DNA of 11,237 bases, from NCBI GenBank assembly GCA_964369995.1, contig CAYJHH010000093.1:1-11237 (forward strand), in the 5' to 3' direction. Shown piece by piece: positions 6,326 to 11,237 of this stretch (the first letter of the stretch is position 1; each line of letters starts with the position of its first letter). A program made the translations under genes and the position numbers. The notes beneath the pieces are model-generated. The model saw only the letters and a list, made by a program, of their open reading frames with translations. It did no database searches and was not told the origin of the DNA. This stretch comes from CAYJAD01 sp964369995 (lineage in GTDB: Bacteria; Desulfobacterota; Desulfovibrionia; Desulfovibrionales; Desulfovibrionaceae).

Positions 6326-7051
6326 ATGAACGCAGAAATGAAATTATATTATGATTATACGGTATCCCCTTTGGGAAAGGTATTTTACCAAACGGTGTGG
6401 AAGCAATTGGATTTTTTACAAGGGCATAACATACTTGATTTTGGTAGCGGCTTTGGATTTACGGCGGATTATTTGGCGCAAAATAATACTGTTACAGCCA
6501 TTGAAATGGATCAAAGCATGATTGCTGCTGGTAAAAATACACACAATTTTAAACAAATTTGTGGTGATATAAAAGCTCTTAAGGCTTTACCTACGGCTTC
6601 TTTTGACACAGTTCTTTGTCATCTTGTTTTTGAATTTGCAGATAATGCTGAAGAAATTCTCACAGAGCTATTACGCGTGCTTAAAGCGCAGGGTACTTTA
6701 TCTGTGGTACGTCATAATAGGGCAGGGCGTATTATTCAAGCTGTGGTGCAGCAAAGGGATTTTTTGCAGGCGCATGAGCTTTTGCAGGGCGAACCATCGT
6801 ATTCCAGTGCTTTTGGAAATATTTGCTATTATGAAAATGAAGACTTATATGCTTTGGCAAAACACAGTGTAGAGGCGCAGGCCGTGTATGGCGTTCGCGC
6901 TTTGGCTTCATTACATGCAGCTGAAGTGCAAGAAGAAGCCTCTTGGCTTTCTGAGATGCTTGCTTTGGAATGGGAATTACTTAAAAATCCTCATTTTGTA
7001 TCCATAGCATATTTTAATCATCTTCTTTTAAAGAAAAAAACTTCGGCATAA
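6326..7051 (+). CDS. Class I SAM-dependent methyltransferase, CmoM-like layout
   Basis: A 241-residue cytoplasmic protein. The SAM-binding core is clear: motif I ILDFGSGFGF (36-45), the acidic residue that binds the ribose at the end of strand 2 (VTAIEMD, E60), and FDTVLCHLVFEFADNAEEIL followed by LLRVLKAQGTLSV. Beyond the Rossmann core, the order RHNRAGRI..., then YGVRAL, then LALEWELLKNPHFVSIAYFNHLLL resembles E. coli CmoM (SmtA). CmoM methylates carboxymethoxyuridine at the tRNA wobble position and ends with an LExxY...PYIxLGRYIH-like segment. This makes a tRNA or other small-molecule methyltransferase plausible, but the substrate is not proven. The start at 6326 has the SD AGAGGA 5 bases upstream; an in-frame ATG at 6233 would add 31 residues with no SD and no family fit. 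It is divergent from the transporter operon and separated from glpX by 220 bases. Confidence 0.82.
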   Translation: MNAEMKLYYDYTVSPLGKVFYQTVWKQLDFLQGHNILDFGSGFGFTADYLAQNNTVTAIEMDQSMIAAGKNTHNFKQICGDIKALKALPTASFDTVLCHLVFEFADNAEEILTELLRVLKAQGTLSVVRHNRAGRIIQAVVQQRDFLQAHELLQGEPSYSSAFGNICYYENEDLYALAKHSVEAQAVYGVRALASLHAAEVQEEASWLSEMLALEWELLKNPHFVSIAYFNHLLLKKKTSA

Positions 7052-7210
7052 AGCACGGATAGTCTGTCTTGTGGCTCATAAAATATATGGATAAAAACTG
7101 TCATGGTATATTTGGGCAAAGGGATGTGAATGCTCAGCATGAGGGTGGGAATATTCTTTTGCATTTTCTGCATTTGAAGCGTATAGGTTGCAAGATATTG
7201 TGAGTGGGGG

Positions 7211-7266
7211 GTCTTACCTTGGTGGGTAAGACTTATTATGAAGAACATGAGGTAGTACCTTGGAGG
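7211..7266 (+). promoter_or_regulatory. glpX leader: stem-loop plus repeated SD-containing motif
   Basis: A perfect 8-bp stem, GTCTTACC (7211-7218) with GGTAAGAC (7225-7232), has a 6-nt loop and is followed only by TTATTATG, so it is at best a weak terminator. TACCTTGGTGG (7215-7225), half in that stem, recurs as TACCTTGGAGG (7256-7266), where it contains the glpX Shine-Dalgarno. A small palindrome, AGGTAGTACCT (7250-7260), overlaps the second copy and could pair over part of it. This may be an RNA control element on glpX translation. Confidence 0.4.
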
Positions 7267-7271
7267 AATCA

Positions 7272-8258
7272 ATGAACATGGAACGTCCCGAACAAAATTT
7301 AGCTTTTGACCTTGTACGTATTACAGAGTCTGCAGCTCTCGCTTCAGCACGCTGGTTAGGCCGCGGTGATAAAAATGCCGGAGATGGCGCCGCCGTGGAT
7401 GCCATGCGTGTGACTTTTAATTCTTTAGACGTTCAAGGCACCATTGTTATTGGTGAGGGAGAAAAAGATCATGCCCCTATGCTGTATAATGGCGAAGTAG
7501 TAGGTGCAGGTCATGGCCCTGAGCTTGATGTGGCAGTGGACCCTGTGGAGGGCACCAGCTTATTGGCCTATGGTCGTCCCAATGCCATTTCTGTCATTGG
7601 TGTGGCTCCTGCCGGTACCATGTTTAACCCCGGCCCCAGTTTTTATATGCAAAAGCTTGTGGTACCCTATAATGCACGTAATGTGGTAGATTTGGATGCC
7701 CCTGTGGATGTGAATTTACAAAGCATTGCCATGGCTTTGGGTAAAAAAGTTCAAGACCTTGTGGTTTTTGTGCTTGATAAACCACGTCACGAAACGCTTA
7801 TTACCCAAATTCGTAAAGCTGGCGCACGTATTCAATTGCACACCGATGGTGATGTGACTGGCGCTCTTATGGCTGTGGATCCTCGCTCAGAAGTGGACGT
7901 AATGATGGGTACCGGCGGTACTCCCGAAGGCGTGCTAGCCGCATGTGCCATTAGAGGTCTTGGTGGTCAAATGTTTGCGCGTCTTGACCCGCAATCCTTT
8001 GTGGAAAAAGAAGCCATTGCCGAAGCCGGTATTGATGTGCGTGAAGTGCTCAATGTTCAAGATCTTGTGCGCTCTGAGGATTGCTTCTTTGCCGCCACAG
8101 GCATCTCCGGTGGTTCTTTCTTGCGCGGTGTTCAATACTCCGGTGGTAATGCCATTACTCATTCCATGCTCATTCGCGGAAAAACAGGCACCTTGCGCTA
8201 TATTGAATCCTATCATAATATTGAGCAGATTAATACATTCTCTGCTGTACAATACTAA
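7272..8258 (+). CDS. glpX: Class II fructose-1,6-bisphosphatase
   Basis: Hydrolyses fructose 1,6-bisphosphate to fructose 6-phosphate, the committed step of gluconeogenesis, in the cytoplasm. It is 328 residues, close to E. coli GlpX. The metal and substrate motifs are present: GRGDKNAGDGAAVDAMR (30-46), IGEGEKD (60-66), DVAVDPVEGT (86-95) and MGTGGTPEGVLAA, which correspond to the lithium-sensitive phosphatase-fold acidic residues (D33, E62, D90, E93). Start: ATG at 7272 with SD GGAGG (7262-7266); an upstream TTG at 7260 would put the SD inside the gene, so it is rejected. It is followed after 9 bases by a small secreted-protein gene and then gmhB, probably one transcript. The long leader contains a hairpin and a repeated motif that may regulate it. 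An overlapping role on sedoheptulose bisphosphate is possible for the family but not shown. Confidence 0.96.
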   Translation: MNMERPEQNLAFDLVRITESAALASARWLGRGDKNAGDGAAVDAMRVTFNSLDVQGTIVIGEGEKDHAPMLYNGEVVGAGHGPELDVAVDPVEGTSLLAYGRPNAISVIGVAPAGTMFNPGPSFYMQKLVVPYNARNVVDLDAPVDVNLQSIAMALGKKVQDLVVFVLDKPRHETLITQIRKAGARIQLHTDGDVTGALMAVDPRSEVDVMMGTGGTPEGVLAACAIRGLGGQMFARLDPQSFVEKEAIAEAGIDVREVLNVQDLVRSEDCFFAATGISGGSFLRGVQYSGGNAITHSMLIRGKTGTLRYIESYHNIEQINTFSAVQY

Positions 8259-8267
8259 GGATTATCT

Positions 8268-8744
8268 ATGCAAAACAAAGCTTTATTTCGCACACAAAGC
8301 CTTTTATCAATGTTAGGAATGGCACTTTTATGGGCTGTATGTATATGCACAACTCCCACTATCGCCACGGCACAAAGCGTGTATGATAATCAAAGCCCCA
8401 TTACTGATACAGAGCTTGTGTCATTCATGAAGCTTTTACCGCAATTTCGCGCTTGGGCTGCATCAAACAAAGAAATGGCACATCCAAGCTTTGTGGATAA
8501 TAAGGCGGATTTTACCTATTCTGAAGCGGCGGCGCAATGGGTGCAAACGCGCGGTTTTGACCCAAGACGCTTTTTTACTGTCATGGGTAGATCGGCTGCT
8601 GCATTGTATATTATTTCAGAAGGCGCCACCCTTCAAGATAAAAAACCGCAAGATATGCCCAGCGTCACTCAAGCTGAGATTGATTTGGTGCAAAAATACT
8701 TGGCACAGCTTCTGGAAGCCGGTAGCGATGCGCCGCGTTTATAA
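8268..8744 (+). CDS. Small secreted protein of unknown function
   Basis: 158 residues. It has a clear Sec signal peptide: a polar start MQNKALFRTQ, a hydrophobic core at about 12-27, and cleavage near TATAQ around residues 36-37. The two core cysteines do not form a lipobox, so a soluble periplasmic protein is expected. The mature part of about 120 residues is mostly helical-looking, with ELVSFMKLLPQFRAWA, then EAAAQWVQTRGFDPRRFF and MGRSAAALYII, and a helical tail VTQAEIDLVQKYLAQLLEAG. It has no cysteines after the signal and no metal or nucleotide motif that I recognise. I recall similar uncharacterised proteins in Desulfovibrio, unconfirmed here. AAGGA lies 7 bases before the ATG. It sits 9 bases after glpX and 4 bases before gmhB, so it is co-transcribed with two sugar-bisphosphatase genes, although its export separates it from their cytoplasmic reactions. 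Confidence 0.85.
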   Translation: MQNKALFRTQSLLSMLGMALLWAVCICTTPTIATAQSVYDNQSPITDTELVSFMKLLPQFRAWAASNKEMAHPSFVDNKADFTYSEAAAQWVQTRGFDPRRFFTVMGRSAAALYIISEGATLQDKKPQDMPSVTQAEIDLVQKYLAQLLEAGSDAPRL

Positions 8745-8748
8745 GTAA

Positions 8749-9327
8749 ATGCCTAAAGGTACGTCCCTTACTACTTTGCGGCCTGCCATTTTTTTAGATA
8801 GAGATGGCACGCTCAATGAAGATAGTGGCTATCTTTATGAGATTAAGGCATGGCGATGGCTTCCCGGTGCTGTGGAAGCCCTCGCCATGTTTGCTAAAAA
8901 AGGCTATGCACTTGTGGTTATTACCAATCAATCAGGCATTGCCCGTGGTTATTATACTGTGCAGCATATGCATGACTTGCATGCTTGGGTAAATGCAGAA
9001 CTAGCACAGCACCATCTTTGTATAGATGCTTTTTACCATTGTCCGCATCATCCGAACATCACTGGCCCTTGCTCTTGCCGCAAACCTTCCCCTCATTTAC
9101 TTTTACAAGCCGCCAAGGATTTGCAGCTTGATGTATCGCGCTCTTACATGATTGGCGATAAAATAAGCGATGCGGAAGCGGGGGCGGCGGCAGGCTGTGC
9201 TTCGTACCTTATTTCTGCGTCTTGTGATACAGCCCAAAATACTCCTCTATCTTTTCTATCCGCTCAGGCCCCCATGGGTAGGGTTTCTTCCTTGCTTGAA
9301 GCTGCTCATAGTATTTGCTGTTCTTAA
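8749..9327 (+). CDS. gmhB: D-glycero-D-manno-heptose-1,7-bisphosphate 7-phosphatase
   Basis: Removes the 7-phosphate from heptose bisphosphate in the ADP-heptose pathway that supplies the LPS inner core. It is 192 residues, typical of GmhB. HAD motif I is FLDRDGTLN, with nucleophile D17 and acid/base D19; motif II is ITNQSGIARG (T59); motif III is the lysine in CRKPSP (K112); motif IV is GDKISDAEAG (D137, D141). The GmhB zinc site is intact: C98 and H100 in CPHH, and C108 and C110 in CSC. A close relative is the histidinol-phosphate phosphatase domain, which shares this scaffold, so the heptose substrate is likely rather than certain. A TAA stop lies directly before the ATG, so the start cannot be further upstream. 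No good SD is visible, and the gene begins 4 bases after the preceding stop, suggesting translational coupling. No terminator is evident after it. Confidence 0.9.
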   Translation: MPKGTSLTTLRPAIFLDRDGTLNEDSGYLYEIKAWRWLPGAVEALAMFAKKGYALVVITNQSGIARGYYTVQHMHDLHAWVNAELAQHHLCIDAFYHCPHHPNITGPCSCRKPSPHLLLQAAKDLQLDVSRSYMIGDKISDAEAGAAAGCASYLISASCDTAQNTPLSFLSAQAPMGRVSSLLEAAHSICCS

Positions 9328-9378
9328 GTCTGGTTTGACGCTACTTTATTACACGTATTTTAGGCTCATATTGCCTTC

Positions 9379-9407
9379 TTGACCGTATGTACGTGTTGCG
9401 CTAAAGT
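9379..9407 (+). promoter_or_regulatory. Probable glnS promoter
   Basis: TTGACC (9379-9384), a 17-bp spacer and TAAAGT (9402-9407). The start would be near 9414, leaving a leader of about 29 bases with the SD. The 115-base gap after gmhB fits an independent promoter, although read-through from gmhB is possible because no terminator is seen. Confidence 0.5.
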
Positions 9408-9442
9408 GTTTAATTCATTTTTTGACATTAAAAGGAATAGGC

Positions 9443-11167
9443 ATGAGTGACACAGCTACTTCTCCCATAACAACAGAAAGTCCAGAAAGTGGGGCAGATT
9501 TTATCCGTACCCGTATTTTAGCCGATAATGCTTCGGGGCGCTTTGAACAGCGCGTACATACGCGTTTTCCTCCCGAGCCCAATGGATATTTACATTTGGG
9601 GCATGCCAAATCTATTTTTCTTAATTTTGGCATTGCGCAAGATTTTCAGGGAAAGTTTAATTTGCGCTTTGATGATACCAATCCCACCAAAGAAGAAACA
9701 GAATATGTGGATTCCATACGTGAAGATGTCACTTGGCTTGGGGCTGATTGGCAAGAGCGTGAATTTTTTGCTTCCAATTATTTTGATAAACTCTATGCCT
9801 TTGCCGAGCAATTGATTTTGGCCGGTAAGGCTTATGTGGATTCGTGCACGGCGGAAGAAATTCGTCAAATGCGCGGGTCTTTCACAGTGCCTGGCACCAA
9901 TAGCCCCCACAGAGAGCGCAGTATAGAAGAAAATATTGACTTATTCCGTCGCATGCGCGCCGGTGAATTTTCCGACGGCGCCCATGTGCTACGCGCTAAA
10001 ATAGACATGACTTCCCCCAATATCGTCATGCGTGACCCCACCTTATACCGTATTCGACATGAACATCATCATCGCACCGGCGATGCTTGGTGTATTTATC
10101 CCATGTATGATTTTACGCATTGCATTTCTGATTCCTTAGAAGGTATTACCCATTCCATTTGTTCTTTGGAATTTGAAAATAACCGTGAACTGTACGATTG
10201 GGTATTGGAAAACCTTGGTGTGTATCGCCCGCAACAAATTGAATTTGCTCGTCTGCAAATGGGCTATACGGTACTTTCTAAGCGTAAGCTTATTCAGTTG
10301 GTACAAGAAGGGCATGTCACTGGCTGGGATGACCCACGCATGCCCACCATTAGCGGCATGCGCCGTCGCGGTGTTCCCCCTGAAGCATTAAAAGATTTTT
10401 GCACGCGCATAGGGGTGGCACGTGCAGATTCCACCGTGGATTATGGCTTATTTGAATTTTGCCAACGCGAATATTTAAATGCCCATACGCCGCGCGTCAT
10501 GGCTGTACTTGACCCCATCAAAGTGGTTATTACCAATTATCCCGAAAATCCTGCCCATATGCCGGCAGATTTAGATATGCCCTATCATCCGGAAGATGAT
10601 AGCTATGGTAGCCGCACCATGCCCTTTACCCGTGAGCTGTATATAGAACGCGATGATTTTCGTATGGATCCGCCCAAGAAGTTCCATCGCCTGTATGTGG
10701 GCAATGAAGTGCGCTTGCGCTATGCCTATTATATCACTTGCCAAGAGGCCATTTGCGACGACGCGGGTAATGTGGTGGAATTGCGTTGCACCTATGACCC
10801 TGAAAGCCGCGGCGGAAAAACAGCCGACGGACGCAAGGTACGCGGTACCATTCACTGGGTTTCGGCCGAGCATGCCGCCCCCTTAGAAGTGCGTTTGTAT
10901 GAACACCTTTTTGCCACAGAAAATCCCAATGCCGTAGAAGAAGGCAAAAGCTTTTTAGATTACTTAAATCCGGATTCCTTACGCATTGTCACAGCCCAAT
11001 GCGAACCGGCCATGCGCACGTTTAACGTGGGGCAAAGAGTGCAATTTGAAAGGCTAGCCTATTTTTGTGTGGATAAAGATAGCAAAGAAAATGCTCCAGT
11101 GTTTAACCGCATTGTGACCCTTAAAGATAGTTGGGCAAAAATGGAAAAAGCCAGCGCTGCTAAGTAA
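9443..11167 (+). CDS. glnS: Glutaminyl-tRNA synthetase
   Basis: Charges tRNA-Gln with glutamine in the cytoplasm, as a class I synthetase. It is 574 residues, compared with about 554 in E. coli. The HIGH signature is PPEPNGYLHLGHAKS (43-57, HLGH 51-54). The substrate pocket region follows with FNLRFDDTNPTKE, then YPMYDFTHCISDSLEGITHSICSLEF, which is the catalytic-core stretch shared by GlnRS and GluRS of the non-discriminating branch. The KMSKS equivalent is VLSKRK (277-282). The C-terminal beta-barrel anticodon-binding domain runs from about 340 to the end, including RDDFRMDPPKKFHRLYVGNEVRL. It reads as GlnRS rather than GluRS by its LHLGH/VLSKRK motifs and its beta-barrel rather than helical C-terminus. 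Start: ATG at 9443 with AAGGA 7 bases upstream; a TTG 21 bases earlier is rejected. The first 30 or so residues are a polar, Thr/Ser-rich extension. A gene for GlnRS suggests Gln-tRNA is made directly here, though GatCAB may also exist elsewhere. Confidence 0.96.
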   Translation: MSDTATSPITTESPESGADFIRTRILADNASGRFEQRVHTRFPPEPNGYLHLGHAKSIFLNFGIAQDFQGKFNLRFDDTNPTKEETEYVDSIREDVTWLGADWQEREFFASNYFDKLYAFAEQLILAGKAYVDSCTAEEIRQMRGSFTVPGTNSPHRERSIEENIDLFRRMRAGEFSDGAHVLRAKIDMTSPNIVMRDPTLYRIRHEHHHRTGDAWCIYPMYDFTHCISDSLEGITHSICSLEFENNRELYDWVLENLGVYRPQQIEFARLQMGYTVLSKRKLIQLVQEGHVTGWDDPRMPTISGMRRRGVPPEALKDFCTRIGVARADSTVDYGLFEFCQREYLNAHTPRVMAVLDPIKVVITNYPENPAHMPADLDMPYHPEDDSYGSRTMPFTRELYIERDDFRMDPPKKFHRLYVGNEVRLRYAYYITCQEAICDDAGNVVELRCTYDPESRGGKTADGRKVRGTIHWVSAEHAAPLEVRLYEHLFATENPNAVEEGKSFLDYLNPDSLRIVTAQCEPAMRTFNVGQRVQFERLAYFCVDKDSKENAPVFNRIVTLKDSWAKMEKASAAK

Positions 11168-11188
11168 GCGTAGTAGTGATAAAATCTA

Positions 11189-11229
11189 CTGGGGGAAAAC
11201 CTTTTTTGAAAAAAAGGTTCTTCCCCCAG
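11189..11229 (+). terminator. Large terminal hairpin after glnS
   Basis: CTGGGGGAA (11189-11197) pairs with TTCCCCCAG (11221-11229). AACC/GGTT (11198-11201 with 11216-11219) and T6/A6 (11202-11207 with 11210-11215) continue the stem past one bulged C, giving about 19 pairs and a minimal loop. It lies 21 bases after the glnS stop. The usual T-run would fall at or beyond the window edge (CCCCCTT is visible). I associate this GGGGGAA-AACC-T/A-GGTT-TTCCCCC design with Desulfovibrio genomes, from memory. Confidence 0.75.
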
Positions 11230-11237
11230 ACCCCCTT

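Noticed and set aside
7159..7187. TTGCAT-17-TATAGG as a glpX promoter
   Set aside because: Poor match in both boxes, with an equally weak overlapping alternative (TTGAAG/TATTGT); not strong enough to list.
7018..7272. 84-codon minus-strand ORF in the methyltransferase-glpX gap
   Set aside because: No SD, no recognisable motifs, and it would overlap the glpX leader; the gap holds only weak inverted repeats and the leader hairpin.
9421..9426. TTGACA just upstream of glnS as a -35 box
   Set aside because: Its -10 would fall inside the coding start, downstream of the SD; the TTGACC/TAAAGT pair further upstream is better placed.
9415..9633. Minus-strand ORF with a zinc-ribbon-like CPKCKYP...CTRCSK pattern
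   Set aside because: It lies antisense to the glnS start and HIGH motif; the cysteines are the reverse reading of conserved GlnRS codons, and no SD or promoter supports it.
1..11237. CRISPR array, prophage, toxin-antitoxin or defence-island genes
   Set aside because: No regularly spaced repeats, integrase, phage structural genes or defence domains were found on either strand.

Overview
No complete novel multi-gene system is visible. The window reads as an ordinary, fairly AT-rich bacterial chromosome segment carrying housekeeping genes and one decayed insertion-sequence end. The organism is most likely a diderm (Gram-negative) bacterium. The evidence is a heptose-bisphosphate phosphatase of the LPS-core heptose pathway and a periplasmic solute-binding protein with a signal peptide but no lipobox. 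The G-rich/C-rich hairpins with a T-tract/A-tract core (after glnS, and more weakly after the Tim44-like gene) and the small secreted protein next to glpX resemble what I remember from Desulfovibrionaceae. I therefore lean to a low-GC member of that family, but this is inference from memory, not a search result.

Layout. (1) 1-1944, + strand: a bifunctional RelA/SpoT (p)ppGpp synthetase/hydrolase cut by the window start, closed by a near-perfect terminator at 1966-2003. (2) 2052-2346: the C-terminal scrap of an ISL3-family transposase with a plausible right inverted repeat. (3) 2431-2506, - strand: tRNA-Lys(UUU) with encoded CCA, a strong sigma-70 promoter and its own terminator. (4) 2507-2891: an AT-rich gene-free stretch with inverted repeats. 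(5) 2892-3764, + strand: an exported/membrane Tim44-like protein. (6) 3823-6136, - strand: a polar amino-acid ABC transporter in the order binding protein, permease, ATPase. Tandem hairpins lie between the first two genes, and the permease and ATPase reading frames overlap. (7) 6326-7051, + strand: a class I SAM methyltransferase with CmoM-like layout, divergent from the transporter. The shared intergenic region carries a CRP/FNR-type palindrome. (8) 7272-9327, + strand: a tight cluster of glpX (class II fructose-1,6-bisphosphatase), a small secreted protein of unknown function, and gmhB. (9) 9443-11167, + strand: glutaminyl-tRNA synthetase glnS with its own promoter and a large terminal hairpin reaching almost to the window end.

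How the parts relate. Several genes bear on amino-acid and carbon supply: stringent response (rel), amino-acid uptake (glnHPQ type), tRNA-Lys, GlnRS and possibly tRNA modification (CmoM-like). GlpX and GmhB act on sugar bisphosphates for gluconeogenesis and LPS heptose. No direct functional link between the blocks can be shown from sequence alone. The points most worth checking are the transporter/methyltransferase control region, the identity of the methyltransferase, the glpX leader with its repeated SD-containing motif, and the unknown secreted protein between glpX and gmhB.
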